Shown piece by piece: positions 8,860 through 18,786 of a stretch of 64,000 bases of DNA (its first letter is position 1; every line of letters begins with the position of its first letter). The translations under genes and the position numbers were made by a program. Source of the stretch: Lysinibacillus sp. FSL M8-0337 (GTDB taxonomy: Bacteria > Bacillota > Bacilli > Bacillales_A > Planococcaceae); contig NZ_CP151996.1 in NCBI RefSeq assembly GCF_038593855.1, positions 3,906,001 through 3,970,000 of the forward strand, in the 5' to 3' direction. The notes under the pieces were generated by a model, which was not told where the DNA came from, searched no databases, and worked only from the letters and a program-made list of their open reading frames with translations.

Positions 8860-9405
8860 TCATGATGATGGCTCTAGGCGAGCATACATATAGTGATCTA
8901 CCCATTGCCCATTGATATACAGTAATTTTCTTAATAAGCCTTCTCGTTGAAATCCTGATTTCTCCAACACCCGAATCGAAGCGTTATTTTCAGTCGATAC
9001 ATACGCCTCCACACGATGTAGCCCTATTTGTTCAAAGGCAAATTGTACAACCAATTCTACCGCTTCTGTTACAATTCCTTTTCCTATATAGATTTCATCC
9101 ATCGCATAACCAACAAAGGCGCTTGAATACGGTAAACGTTTGATAGCATACAACGCAATGTGACCTATTAAATTATTTGTACCTTGCTCATATATCCCGA
9201 AAGTAAATTCTCTCTTTGAGCTCATTAAATATAAACTTTCTTGGATTTTTTTATATTGTGCATCAACTGTATAGTATTCAGGACGCTGTAACGGTTCATA
9301 TGTAGACCAAAAATATTTGTTTCGGCTTACAAGACCCGTTAAACTTTGTGCATCTTTTTCTTGGAATGTGCGAACGTAGCATTTCTCCCCCTGAATCGAG
9401 ACCAC
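8860..9405 (-). CDS. GNAT-family N-acetyltransferase, RimJ/RimL type
   Basis: About 181 residues. The acetyl-CoA-binding fold is shown by TFGIYEQGTNNLIGHIALY, YAMDEIYIGKGIVTEAVELVVQFAF (an unusual variant of the R/QxxGxG/A loop) and the family end pattern ASIRVLEKSGFQREGLLRK. RimJ/RimL-type enzymes acetylate protein N-termini or small amines; the target here is unknown. The GTG at 9405 is preferred because AAAGGGTGG precedes it. Frames extend to a TTG at 9462 (with GGAAGG upstream), so the start is uncertain. It lies downstream of the PPK2 gene but is separated from it by a hairpin. Confidence 0.82.
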   Translation of the reverse strand: MVSIQGEKCYVRTFQEKDAQSLTGLVSRNKYFWSTYEPLQRPEYYTVDAQYKKIQESLYLMSSKREFTFGIYEQGTNNLIGHIALYAIKRLPYSSAFVGYAMDEIYIGKGIVTEAVELVVQFAFEQIGLHRVEAYVSTENNASIRVLEKSGFQREGLLRKLLYINGQWVDHYMYARLEPSS

Positions 9406-9500
9406 ATTTCCACCCTTTTTCCTTAATAAATTCCAAATTTTTAGCACCATTTCTCTCCACAAGCCTTCCGATAATTGTCAGTACATGTTCATTGTATGTA

Positions 9501-9553
9501 AAAAAAGATGCTGCTACAACCAAAACAGCTCCTGTCTTGTTATCACAGCATCA
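9501..9553 (-). terminator. Probable terminator of the PPK2-family gene
   Basis: On the minus strand GATGCTG (9546-9552) pairs with CAGCATC (9507-9513), followed by a run of six T. The loop is long and may contain extra pairing. Confidence 0.6.
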
Positions 9554-9563
9554 ATCATATTAT

Positions 9564-10391
9564 TTATTTATTTTTCACTTGTTTTTTTGGTTGAATTTGT
9601 AACAATTCAATACTGGACGATTCAGCATCCTCTAAATCGGACTTATCTAAAACATTTGTTAAATGTAAACCACGCTTTTGTGCCTCGCGTTCAATATGTG
9701 CAAGCGTTTCTTGTAGCACTTGTACACGTGCATGTTTTTTATCGTTTCCTGCTACCAAAACCCATGGCGCATTTTTCTTGTCTGTTTTTTCAAACATATC
9801 ATTCGCTGCTGCGATATATTCTGGTGTTTTTTCGCGATTTCTCCAGTCCTCATCTGTTAACTTCCATGATTTATATGGATCTTGCGCACGCTCATTAAAA
9901 CGCTTCAATTGCTCTTCGTCTGACACATGTAACCAGAATTTTATAACAATGTAATCTCCAGCCGTTAAAATTTTCTCAAAGTTGTTAATCTCTTCATACG
10001 CACGAGACCATTCTTCTTTATTTGCAAATCCTTCGATACGCTCTACTAGCACTCGTCCATACCAAGAGCGATCGAAAATGGCAATTTGGCCATGTTGCGG
10101 TAATTTTCTCCAAAAACGTTGCAAGTAGTTATAGCGTAATTCGTGAGGCTGTGGTGCTGAAATTGGATGAACAACGTAACCCCTAGGGTCTACCCGCTCA
10201 ATAAGACGTTTAATGGCGCCTCCCTTACCAGCAGCATCCATTCCTTCAAATACTAGAATAAGGCCGATTTTATTATTTAGTAAAAATTGCTGTGCATTTA
10301 ACATTTCATATTGAAGTACTTTTAATTTCTTTTTATACATTTTTTTATCTAGTTCAATCGATAGGTCAAGATTTTTTAGATTTTGAGTCAT
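9564..10391 (-). CDS. Polyphosphate kinase 2 (PPK2) family phosphotransferase
   Basis: 275 residues. Walker A GMDAAGKGG spans residues 50-58 and a Walker-B/lid region FDRSWYGRVLVER begins at 106, both diagnostic of PPK2. The length and single domain fit class III or related one-domain PPK2 enzymes, which phosphorylate AMP or ADP (or NDPs) using polyphosphate. Which nucleotide is used cannot be read from sequence. The start is preceded by AAGGAGTGG. It is a single gene with its own terminator. No ppk1 or ppx gene is nearby. Confidence 0.9.
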   Translation of the reverse strand: MTQNLKNLDLSIELDKKMYKKKLKVLQYEMLNAQQFLLNNKIGLILVFEGMDAAGKGGAIKRLIERVDPRGYVVHPISAPQPHELRYNYLQRFWRKLPQHGQIAIFDRSWYGRVLVERIEGFANKEEWSRAYEEINNFEKILTAGDYIVIKFWLHVSDEEQLKRFNERAQDPYKSWKLTDEDWRNREKTPEYIAAANDMFEKTDKKNAPWVLVAGNDKKHARVQVLQETLAHIEREAQKRGLHLTNVLDKSDLEDAESSSIELLQIQPKKQVKNK

Positions 10392-10597
10392 TAAAATTCC
10401 ACTCCTTCAAATTGGATATTTCTATTGTACTAAAGAAGTATTTGGATGCATATCCAAATGGTAAATTGTAGATAATTTCAACAAATTCACTTGATACATT
10501 GTAAGGATTTTCCGCTATAATAAAATAGATATTCTGTGACAGTCCTATACTTATTTGTCTTTTCCCTATACAATTTAACACGAAGGGAGAGGAAACC

Positions 10598-11311
10598 TTG
10601 CCTAAGTTTATTTTAATGACAATAACGTATATTGTCTCACTCATCCTAACCTTTTCATCCTATTTTATAAAAATAAATGGTCAATCTTCGTTAGAAATCT
10701 CAAATCGTTTTCCCGTAATGTTTGCACCTATTAATATTAGTTATATGATATGGATAGTCATTTACATTTTGCTCGCTTATTGGTTAGTTATGAATTTTAA
10801 AAAGACAACTATAAAACAGACTGTTCTCTTTAGCAATGTATGTATATTACAAGCGATTTCTATTTTATTTTGGCATTATGAATTATTCATAGTATTTTTC
10901 ATCTGTACAGTAATGTTAGTACTATACTTATTTTTCCTTTACAATACGTACTCACATTCCAATAATGCATTATCTGGCCGCCTACCGATTTCACTTTACT
11001 TTGCTTGGTCTACATTTTTATTGATGACAAATACGAGTTTTACGTTAACTTCATATGAATGGAATGGCTTCGGTCTTAGCAATCCACTTTGGGCAGTTAT
11101 TTTACTGACAATTGGTGTCGTAATCGCCTTACATATACGTTATCATCATTTTGATATTGTCTATCCTAGCGTTTTTATCTGGGCATTCATTGGCATTGCA
11201 TTTCATAATCATCTTGACGAGTTGCTTGTGACGACCGCAGCCTTATTTTTATGTGGTGTGCTTGTTGTTGGTATTCTATTCGTCAAAAAAAAACCTGCTT
11301 ACCAAAAATAA
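10598..11311 (+). CDS. TspO/MBR-related tryptophan-rich membrane protein
   Basis: 237 residues and about seven hydrophobic segments. The motif RFPVMFAPINISYMIWIVIYILL corresponds to the family pattern 'TPAGYTFSIWGLIY', and the late segment pair (YEWNGFGLSNPLWAVILL, then YPSVFIWAFIGIAF) matches the long tryptophan-rich sensory proteins of Bacilli. Function is uncertain; TspO relatives bind tetrapyrroles or lipids. It starts at TTG 10598 behind AAGGGAGAGG. Its stop codon is embedded in a terminator shared with the convergent map gene. Confidence 0.75.
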   Translation: MPKFILMTITYIVSLILTFSSYFIKINGQSSLEISNRFPVMFAPINISYMIWIVIYILLAYWLVMNFKKTTIKQTVLFSNVCILQAISILFWHYELFIVFFICTVMLVLYLFFLYNTYSHSNNALSGRLPISLYFAWSTFLLMTNTSFTLTSYEWNGFGLSNPLWAVILLTIGVVIALHIRYHHFDIVYPSVFIWAFIGIAFHNHLDELLVTTAALFLCGVLVVGILFVKKKPAYQK

Positions 11312-11330
11312 ATCGGTAAGCAGGTTTTTT
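11287..11330. terminator. Bidirectional terminator between the TspO-like gene and map
   Basis: Stem AACCTGCTTACC / GGTAAGCAGGTT (about 11292-11303 and 11315-11326), with an A run before and a T run after, between convergent genes. Confidence 0.85.
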
Positions 11331-11338
11331 ATTTCGTC

Positions 11339-12112
<774 letters not shown>

Positions 12113-12310
12113 CTAATATCTACTCTTTAATATAACATAACTTTTTATGTGCATAACGCCAAAAGCTTTAATTATTCTATGCCAATAGGATTTCAATAGT
12201 GCTCCTCATAGAAAAAACAGACGATTTTAACAGTCTTTAGACCTTAAAACCGCCTTTCTCTAACGCGCTATCTACAGTTAAAACGGTAGTTCTCATTATA
12301 AAAAAATGTG

Positions 12311-12622
12311 GCTGAGACAAAAGAGAAAAAGTGTTAGATTGACTGCAATCAATCTAACACTTTTTTGCTATTCCGTTGTTGTCCGCTACGGCGTTGCTTT
12401 CCGCGGGCACACCGTAAGCCGCAACCCTCGCTAACGCGCGGAATGCCCGTGTCTTACATTGTGTGCTGTTCTGAGCAGGAGTCACCGTCTTCGCTACCAA
12501 CAACTAGTGAACACTTCTAATTTTTTTTATTGCAAAAGCAAGAATAGCTAAGTTCTCCATATAGCAAAAAATTATGAACACCTTTCGTCTGTTTCTTAAA
12601 TTTTTTTAGTTATGTCCAAGCC
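12311..12622 (+). repeat. Dispersed 300-bp repeat with inverted ends, copy B2
   Basis: The gap between map and thiT carries this 312-bp element. One end is GGCTGAGACAAAA (12311-12323) and the other is TTATGTCCAAGCC (12610-12622), an imperfect inverted copy. Inside are the AAAAAGTGTTAGATTGA hairpin (about 12329-12365), a GC-rich middle and an AT-rich tail. It aligns along its whole length with 44387-44685. No open frame with coding features is seen, so it resembles a non-autonomous MITE-like element. Confidence 0.8.
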
Positions 12623-12636
12623 TCATTTCCATTCAT

Positions 12637-13197
12637 TTATAATTTTCGTTGCATTAATTGTGGCGCCGCTGTAAATAATAGAACACCGACAATAGCGGTT
12701 AAAATAGTTGCTGGTAACATATATGTTCCATTATAGATAATTGAATAAATCCATGCATTTTGATCGCCCGCATACTCCGCAAAGAATACTGCACCTGCAA
12801 TTGTGTGTGCAAGATAGCGTAAAAAACCAGCTAGCACCGTACCAATCACTATGTACAGAGCCATTTTCTTTTTGTTGAGTGCTGTTGCGGCTTTTAATAC
12901 AGGTTCACGAACGATTGCCGCTAAACCTACTACAGTAAAGGCTACCCCGTAATCTAGTAATCCTTGAAGCCAGTGCACAATATAAGCACCAAACATTGTT
13001 TGCATCACACCAATCAATAGACCTGTTGTAAGCCCTGACAAGAACCCCCAACGAAACGCCATTAAAATTATTGGTATCATGACTAAGCTTACCGAGCCGC
13101 CTTGTGCCCATACTTTAAAGGAAACTTGATCGAGCACAAGTCCTACCGCTGCGAAAATTGCAATCTCCACCAGCATGAGTAATCTTTTTTTGTCCAT
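12637..13197 (-). CDS. thiT: Energy-coupled thiamine transporter, ThiT
   Basis: 186 residues and about six hydrophobic segments. It is the substrate-binding (S) component of an ECF-type thiamine importer, which works with a shared EcfT/EcfA module encoded elsewhere. Family hallmarks visible are the N-terminal RLLMLVEIAIFAAVGLVLD, the WAQGGSVSLVMIPI loop that contributes to thiamine binding, and FRWGFLSGLTTGLLIG. The ATG at 13197 has AAAGGAGAG upstream; the long frame to 13350 runs into the riboswitch. The TPP riboswitch in the leader confirms the thiamine role. Confidence 0.93.
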   Translation of the reverse strand: MDKKRLLMLVEIAIFAAVGLVLDQVSFKVWAQGGSVSLVMIPIILMAFRWGFLSGLTTGLLIGVMQTMFGAYIVHWLQGLLDYGVAFTVVGLAAIVREPVLKAATALNKKKMALYIVIGTVLAGFLRYLAHTIAGAVFFAEYAGDQNAWIYSIIYNGTYMLPATILTAIVGVLLFTAAPQLMQRKL

Positions 13198-13282
13198 ACT
13201 ATTATTCTCTCCTTTGTTCCGATGTAGGATACAAGAGCAGGAATAGAAAACAATTATTTGGATATGCATCTCAATCCGGCAT

Positions 13283-13317
13283 AAAAAAACGATGCCAGGA
13301 CAGAGCCTCACATCGTA
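13283..13317 (-). terminator. Terminator of the thiT riboswitch expression platform
   Basis: Minus-strand stem ACGATG...CATCGT (13289-13317) with additional internal pairing (AGGCTC/GTCCT region), ending in seven T. It sits between the TPP aptamer and thiT, so TPP binding should favour premature termination. Confidence 0.75.
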
Positions 13318-13334
13318 AAAGTGTCGGTTTCTAT

Positions 13335-13425
13335 CCACATCCCTACGCAAGTGTTAACTTACAGGTTCAAAGAGTAAAGGCATTACGTGCCCAGTCTCAG
13401 CTGACATCATCAGCTCCCCTTGTGG
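13335..13425 (-). promoter_or_regulatory. TPP riboswitch (THI box) of thiT
   Basis: On the minus strand the aptamer reads CCACAAGGGG, then GTCAGCTGAGACTGGGC, TTTGAACCTG and the hallmark TTGCGTAGGGA. P1 is closed by CCACA (13421-13425) pairing with TGTGG (13335-13339). These blocks are the conserved thi-box elements that bind thiamine pyrophosphate. Confidence 0.95.
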
Positions 13426-13557
13426 TCGTTACATCTCATTTTTATTGAACACACTCATTGTACGCAACCACCTTTGCGATTACAACCTTTTCCTCAATTA
13501 TTTTTTTTGAAACTTTTACGCTTTCTATGCGTAAATATTAAAAAGGGAGGAACAATT

Positions 13558-13890
13558 ATGGAGAATCAAAAAGTTTTATCTGCGTTTAGTTATCTCAGTA
13601 TTTTTATTGCACCATTTGTCGTTCCATTAATCGTTTACTTTGTTTCAAAAGATAGTGAAGTCAAAAGACATTCCATTCGGGCACTTATTTCTCACTTAAT
13701 TCCGTTAGTCTTGGGTATCATTTTCTTTTCTATCTTTATATTTTCTACAATGTCATTGAACACGTTTGATCCTTCTTCAAATGGGAATACATTTATTATC
13801 ATTTGGTTTGCTTCATTTGCAATTTATTTACTCGTATCATTAGGTATTGTTATTTGGAATATTGTGCAAGCTGTACGAGTTATACGTTAA
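13558..13890 (+). CDS. DUF4870-family membrane protein
   Basis: 110 residues with three hydrophobic segments: YLSIFIAPFVVPLIVYFVS, LIPLVLGIIFFSIFIF and IIWFASFAIYLLVSLGIVIWNIVQ. The segment 'SAFSYLSIFIAPFVVPLIVYFVSKDSEVKRHSIRALISH' follows the DUF4870 pattern, in which a charged 'ysvdHAkqAlnfq' region comes after the first helix. No function is known. The start is preceded by AAAGGGAGG; the upstream in-frame extension overlaps the riboswitch region and is not used. The next small gene follows 28 bases later and is probably co-transcribed. Confidence 0.75.
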   Translation: MENQKVLSAFSYLSIFIAPFVVPLIVYFVSKDSEVKRHSIRALISHLIPLVLGIIFFSIFIFSTMSLNTFDPSSNGNTFIIIWFASFAIYLLVSLGIVIWNIVQAVRVIR

Positions 13891-13918
13891 AATTTAGTAC
13901 GAAGGAGATGTCATATTC

Positions 13919-14041
13919 ATGAAAGTATCCAAAGTAGTGAAAACCGCTATAAAATTTGCACCTATTGTCATTCCTATTGTCAAAAAAGTAGTTGCTGCAA
14001 AAAAAGGGACAACACCCTACGTATCAACACGTAGAAAATAA
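13919..14041 (+). CDS. Small cationic protein, 40 residues
   Basis: A 40-residue Lys/Val/Ile-rich product (MKVSKVVKTAIKFAPIVIPI, then VKKVVAAKKG...RRK) with an amphipathic or weakly hydrophobic stretch at residues 12-27. AAGGAGATG lies 9 bases before the ATG. It follows the DUF4870 gene and precedes a terminator. I do not recognise the family; similar short cationic membrane-binding peptides exist in Bacilli. Confidence 0.6.
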   Translation: MKVSKVVKTAIKFAPIVIPIVKKVVAAKKGTTPYVSTRRK

Positions 14042-14081
14042 GCGCAATGACTTCTTTTAATTGTTTGAGTGACTGGCACAC

Positions 14082-14119
14082 AAAACCCACTTACACCATA
14101 GAGTGCAAGTGGGTTTTTA
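14082..14119. terminator. Terminator between the small cationic protein gene and sbcC
   Basis: Arms AAAACCCACTT (14082-14092) and AAGTGGGTTTTT form a stem ending in T. It is flanked on both sides by half copies of the dispersed GTGACTGGCAC motif (near 14062 and 14129). Confidence 0.8.
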
Positions 14120-14144
14120 TTTAGAATTGTTTGGGTGACTGGCA

Positions 14145-17100
14145 CTACTTTACTTCAAAGTGCGTTGTACTATGCCCACTTAACGTTTTTTCAACATGTA
14201 AAACAGCTGGCATTGCGGCTTTTAACTCGGCGACATGTGAAATAACACCAATCATTCTTCCTGAATCTTGTAAATCAATTAACGTATCAATTGCTTTATT
14301 TAACGCTTCCTCATCTAAAGAGCCAAAGCCCTCGTCGATAAACATCGTTTCAATTTGAATATTCCCTTGGAAGCTTTGAATAACATCTGCCATACCTAAT
14401 GCAAGACTTAATGACGCATTAAACTTCTCCCCACCAGATAATGTTTTTACATCTCTTAATTGGTCCGTATAAGCATCATACACATCTAACCCTAACCCAC
14501 TTTGCTTGGCATGCTTCTCCAAGCGATCAGAGCGCCGCAATTCAAACTGTCCATTTGATAAATGGAATAAACGAAGATTGGCTGCTGCTGTAATCTTATC
14601 TAAATAATTGATTTGAATGTAACGCTCAAATGACAGTTTTTTTGGATTTTGCCCATTCAACACGGTGTAAAGTTCTTTTACACGACCTGCTTCTTTTTCG
14701 AGTATCCGTATTTCCCTCGCTGTTTCATCAACTTTAACAATAAAGTCAGCACATGCAGTTGCATAATTTTTCGTCTGTTGTAATATTTTAAATGCCTCTT
14801 CAGATGTAGCTCGCAGCATCTCAAGCTTGTCTTCTAATATCGTTAAATTTTGCTTCTCTTTTCCTTCAAGATGTTGTGCTCCATCTAAGATTTGTTGCTG
14901 TAAAGAATGCTGTTGTAAAGCGTAATCACGGCACGCTTTACGTAATTCCTCGATTTGTACAATACTTCGCTTTGCCGCCGCATATGCTTCATATGTTGTA
15001 AAACCAACATTGTTCATGTTTGTGACAAATTGTTCTCGTTTTTCATTCAGTTTGTTTTGCAATTCCTCATATGCTTTTTTCGCCAGTTCTTCTGCTATAG
15101 CTGCCTTATGTGACGCTTCTTTTGTTGCTTGTAGATTATGCTGACTTGCATTCCATGCTGCTTGTAATGCATTCTTTTGCGATTTTATATCTTCCATTGT
15201 TTGCTTTAATTGTTGCAATGACTTTACATGTTCAGGAATGTATTTTTGTTGTTCTTCCACAATTGCTTGCTGTTTAATTAATTCTTTCGACTGCTCAGCA
15301 AAATAGTGCTCTAACTGGACTTGTTTGTGTTGCAATTGTTCATTTCTTGCCAGTTGCTCTTTTAGCTTAGTCCGTGCGATAGATAGTTGATCGTTAACGA
15401 TTTTTAAGACAGTAACTTGTTGCTCAATGAATTGTAATGAAGTTGTAAGTTCTACTCGATCAGCTAGTGATATATGGCTAGCTTCTACCTGTTCAGCCAC
15501 CTCTTGAAGCAATTGTTTTGTTGTTTTGACTGTCGCTTCTTTTTCATAATAATTTCTCTCATTTGCATGAGCTGTCGCGCGGATTGTTTCCAGCTCCACT
15601 TCATCCACGACCGCTAGTGGCTCACTATGTGTTAAGTGGTGTGTTGTACTGCCACAAACTGGACAAGCATCGCCATCCTTTAACTTGGCTGCTAAAATAC
15701 TTGCCTGACTGGTAATCCATTGTTGTTCCTTAGTCTGTAGTGCTTTGTTACTTTCTTGAAAGAGCTGTTGCGCCCTTTGAAGTGCTTGCTCAGCTAGCTC
15801 ACTCGCTTGCTCATATTTTTCCAATTGAGCTAATAATGTCACTTGTTCTTTAAGCTTAGGAAGTTGTTCTAAATAACCTGCATAGGGCTCCATTTGTTTT
15901 TCATATTGCTCAATGGTAGTTGTTAACTCTTGAAGTTGGGTTTGCTCTTTTTCTAAAATGTTTAGATTATCTGCTACTGCACGTTTAGCATTTTCAACAA
16001 GTTGTTGCGTTATTTCTAGTTGTTGCTGATTATGCTCAAATGCCTCAAACTTCGGTAACAGCGCTAATAGCTGCATTTCTTGTTGCAATATTTGCTGACG
16101 CGCTGGTTCTTTCGCTTCTTCCTCTGAAAATAATTGCTGGGCTATTGCTAGTTGTGCCAAAGCGTTTTGATGATTTATTGTAGCTTGCTGATAAAGTTGT
16201 TCCTTATGATTTTGCTCTGTCCGTAATTCTACACACTGTTGTTCAAAAGTAAGAAGACGCTCCGCTTGTTCAGCTAATTGTATTTCCTGTTCCTTGGCTG
16301 TATATAAATGTTGTTGTTGTAACAGCATTTGCAAACGGGCTTGTCGTTGCTCCTGTTGCTCGAACTGCTCGTTCAGAGCTTTTGCCATACTGTAATATTC
16401 TTGTTCTTTTTGATGATGCGCATAGGCTTCTTCATAGCGTAACTGTTCCGTTTGGATACTAGCATTATAAAAGAATTGCTCTTCTTCAAGGGCATTTTTT
16501 AGTTGGTGCATATTATCCGTATTATTGCTAATACAAGTAAATAATGTTGATGACCGCTGTGGTAATGCACCTGCAATTTGTCCAAGTAAATGTTCTTTCA
16601 ATTGCTGGGCACGCTCGACATCCTTTTCGGCTTCTTTCCTTTTGATATCTAGTTTTTTAGTCATTGCGCTAAAACGATCTGTTTTAAAAATTTTACGTAA
16701 AATGACTTCTTTATTGGAGGAATCAGAAGTTAATAATTTGCGAAATTCCCCTTGGGGCAACATCACAATTTGACTAAACTGATCTTTTGTTAGCCCTATA
16801 ATTTCAAGCAGTTTTTTATCTACTTCATTTGTTTGCTGCTTCTCCACTATACTAAAGTCAAATTTACCATCTTTTATTTCTGCTAATTCAACTTTTCTTC
16901 CTGTGACACTTTTATTTTTTGCTTTAATATGACCCGGCTGGCGTAAAATGTGATACACTTTACCGCGCATTTCAAAAACCAATTCTACTGCGGTGTAAAC
17001 ATCATCCGCAGCAAAGCCGCTCCGAAGCATAGCTGTATCCTGACGATCTTCACCGCTTCCTGCACCATACAGCGCATAACAAATCGCATCAAAAATCGTC

Positions 17101-17225
17101 GTTTTCCCAGCGCCTGTTTTGCCTGAAATAGCAAATAAACGGTACTCTCCAAGCTGTTGGAAGTCAATCACTTCTGTATGTTTATATGGACCGAAAGCAG
17201 TAATCGTTAACTTGAGTGGTTTCAT
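14145..17225 (-). CDS. sbcC: SbcC, ATPase subunit of the SbcCD nuclease
   Basis: 1026 residues, an SMC/Rad50-like exonuclease subunit. Walker A SGKTGAGKTT is at 34-43. A long coiled coil rich in Gln/Glu/Leu occupies roughly residues 180-830 and is split by the zinc hook CPVC (in GDACPVCGSTTHH). The ABC signature LSGGEKFNASLSLALG and Walker B MFIDEGFGSLDEEAL follow near the C-terminus. With SbcD it cleaves hairpins and DNA ends, including palindromes. The gene overlaps the end of sbcD by 4 bases (ATGA), so they are translationally coupled. Confidence 0.96.
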   Translation of the reverse strand: MKPLKLTITAFGPYKHTEVIDFQQLGEYRLFAISGKTGAGKTTIFDAICYALYGAGSGEDRQDTAMLRSGFAADDVYTAVELVFEMRGKVYHILRQPGHIKAKNKSVTGRKVELAEIKDGKFDFSIVEKQQTNEVDKKLLEIIGLTKDQFSQIVMLPQGEFRKLLTSDSSNKEVILRKIFKTDRFSAMTKKLDIKRKEAEKDVERAQQLKEHLLGQIAGALPQRSSTLFTCISNNTDNMHQLKNALEEEQFFYNASIQTEQLRYEEAYAHHQKEQEYYSMAKALNEQFEQQEQRQARLQMLLQQQHLYTAKEQEIQLAEQAERLLTFEQQCVELRTEQNHKEQLYQQATINHQNALAQLAIAQQLFSEEEAKEPARQQILQQEMQLLALLPKFEAFEHNQQQLEITQQLVENAKRAVADNLNILEKEQTQLQELTTTIEQYEKQMEPYAGYLEQLPKLKEQVTLLAQLEKYEQASELAEQALQRAQQLFQESNKALQTKEQQWITSQASILAAKLKDGDACPVCGSTTHHLTHSEPLAVVDEVELETIRATAHANERNYYEKEATVKTTKQLLQEVAEQVEASHISLADRVELTTSLQFIEQQVTVLKIVNDQLSIARTKLKEQLARNEQLQHKQVQLEHYFAEQSKELIKQQAIVEEQQKYIPEHVKSLQQLKQTMEDIKSQKNALQAAWNASQHNLQATKEASHKAAIAEELAKKAYEELQNKLNEKREQFVTNMNNVGFTTYEAYAAAKRSIVQIEELRKACRDYALQQHSLQQQILDGAQHLEGKEKQNLTILEDKLEMLRATSEEAFKILQQTKNYATACADFIVKVDETAREIRILEKEAGRVKELYTVLNGQNPKKLSFERYIQINYLDKITAAANLRLFHLSNGQFELRRSDRLEKHAKQSGLGLDVYDAYTDQLRDVKTLSGGEKFNASLSLALGMADVIQSFQGNIQIETMFIDEGFGSLDEEALNKAIDTLIDLQDSGRMIGVISHVAELKAAMPAVLHVEKTLSGHSTTHFEVK

Positions 17226-18379
17226 CGAACTGCCTCCCGTTCCTCATCTAATAATTCTTGTAGCATTTCTAAAAACAAGCGCTCGGTTTCTGGATCAGGT
17301 TGATCGCCCAAAACGTCTGCATAAAATCCACGAAACAAGTCAATATCCTCTACTTTTTCCGTTTCAACAGCTTGTATTTCTTGGGCTACTTGTATTCGTG
17401 ATGCTTTACGTTCAATATGCATTGCATGTGGAAAAACGGTACGGATTCGCTCCATCGGTGAGGCTACAGGTGTCGTGTCTGTTAAACGCACAAAGACATA
17501 ATCATCACATGGTGGTAGTTTTAATAAATCATCCATGAAGCCTTCTACCACTCGTAGATCACGTCTTGGCACAAGCTTGCGTTTGTTCACCTCTACATGT
17601 CCATTAGCATCTAGCTCTACAATTAAAAAGCCTTTCTCATGTAAATGTTCCGACAACGAATATTTCAACGGTGAACCTGCATAGCGAATTGTGTTATTCA
17701 GTACAAAGTGGGCTTTATGCAAATGGCCGAGTGCCGTATAGTTGAAATGTTCAAATAAGGCAGCGTCCACGCAATCTGACCCACCGATGGATAGCGGTCG
17801 TTCCGAATCACTTGTATTTTCTTCTTCAAAGCCATATTTCGTCACAAAAGCATGTCCAATAAAAATATGACGCTTTGTTGTATCCATCGTTTGCTTAATA
17901 TGGGCGATGATTTTTTGCATTGCATCTTGATGTGACTGAATCGTATCATCTTCTAAAATCGTGCGTACGGAGGCTGGTTCTGCATATGGCACTAGGTGAA
18001 AATGCACCTCACCGAATTCATCTGTTAGGACGATTGGTGAATGTTCTTTTGTGAATTGCCCTACGATATGTAACCCACTATCCCGCATTAAACGACTACC
18101 AAAATTTAATCGTCCTGCACTGTCATGATTTCCGGCAACTGCTAACACCGGAATTTTCTTTTCAAGTACAATTTCTGCGAAAACATCGTTTAATAAGTTA
18201 ACGGCCTCTACAGGTGGCATTGAACGATCATATAAATCGCCTGCTACAATAATTGCATCGGGTTGTTCTTCTTCAATCGCTTGCAAAAATTGCTGTAAAA
18301 TATAACGCTGATCCTCGGTCATATAGATACCTTGTACAAGTTTTCCTAAATGCCAATCGGCTGTATGGAATATTTTCAT
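17222..18379 (-). CDS. sbcD: SbcD, nuclease subunit of SbcCD
   Basis: 385 residues, Mre11-like metallophosphoesterase. The dimetal motifs are visible in order: HTADWHLG, VAGDLYDR, AGNHDS, GHAFV and LGHLHKAH. A capping and SbcC-binding domain follows. The start is preceded by AGGAGGTG. It is the first gene of the sbcDC operon. A five-copy 34-bp tandem array derived from palindromic repeats lies just upstream, an interesting neighbour for a palindrome-cleaving nuclease, though probably coincidental. Confidence 0.96.
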   Translation of the reverse strand: MKIFHTADWHLGKLVQGIYMTEDQRYILQQFLQAIEEEQPDAIIVAGDLYDRSMPPVEAVNLLNDVFAEIVLEKKIPVLAVAGNHDSAGRLNFGSRLMRDSGLHIVGQFTKEHSPIVLTDEFGEVHFHLVPYAEPASVRTILEDDTIQSHQDAMQKIIAHIKQTMDTTKRHIFIGHAFVTKYGFEEENTSDSERPLSIGGSDCVDAALFEHFNYTALGHLHKAHFVLNNTIRYAGSPLKYSLSEHLHEKGFLIVELDANGHVEVNKRKLVPRRDLRVVEGFMDDLLKLPPCDDYVFVRLTDTTPVASPMERIRTVFPHAMHIERKASRIQVAQEIQAVETEKVEDIDLFRGFYADVLGDQPDPETERLFLEMLQELLDEEREAVR

Positions 18380-18465
18380 TGTCTATGCACCTCCTGTTTT
18401 TCTTTTCTTTTATTTTATCATGCCTACAACTATATTCTTGTTTTAATAGACCATCTTTTATTTGG

Positions 18466-18672
18466 TAATTGTTTGGGTGACTGGCACTCGTTATATTCAG
18501 AATTGTTTCGGTGACTGGCACTCGTTATATTCAGAATTGTTTCGGTGCCAGACACTTGTTAAATTCAGAATTGTTTCGGTGCCAGACACTTGTTAAATTC
18601 AGAATTATTTCGGTGCCAGACACTTGTTAAATTCAGAATTGTTTCGGTGCCAGACACTCAAACAGAGACACT
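18466..18672. repeat. Tandem 34-bp repeat array, about five units
   Basis: The motif CAGAATTGTTTCGGTG starts at 18498, 18532, 18566, 18600 and 18634, exactly 34 bases apart. One unit has a single-base change (ATT for GTT). Each unit contains one arm of the dispersed 45-bp palindrome (GTGCCAGACAC or GTGACTGGCAC next to CAGAATTGTTT). At the right end the array decays into shorter CACTCAAACAG units (about 18655-18695). It fills the gap between sbcD and the GDSL hydrolase gene. There are no spacers, so it is not a CRISPR array. Confidence 0.9.
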
Positions 18673-18698
18673 CAAACAGAGGTACTCAAACAGCGGCA

Positions 18699-18770
18699 CT
18701 AAAAAAGTATGCTAAGTTGTTTAAATTGCTCCCAATAGGTGGCAATTTATGTACTTAGCATACTTTTGTT
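18699..18770. terminator. Terminator of the GDSL hydrolase gene
   Basis: Arms AAAAAAGTATGCTAAGT (about 18701-18717) and ACTTAGCATACTTTT (about 18754-18768) with a secondary stem (ATTGC...GCAAT) in the loop. It lies just past the minus-strand stop. Confidence 0.75.
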
Positions 18771-18786
18771 CTTGGTGTTTTTCCAC

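Noticed and set aside
9296-9602. Alternative frames overlapping the GNAT gene start
   Set aside because: No family similarity. The GNAT frame has conserved motifs.
18466-18672. Possible CRISPR array
   Set aside because: The 34-base units are contiguous with no variable spacers, and no cas genes are near.
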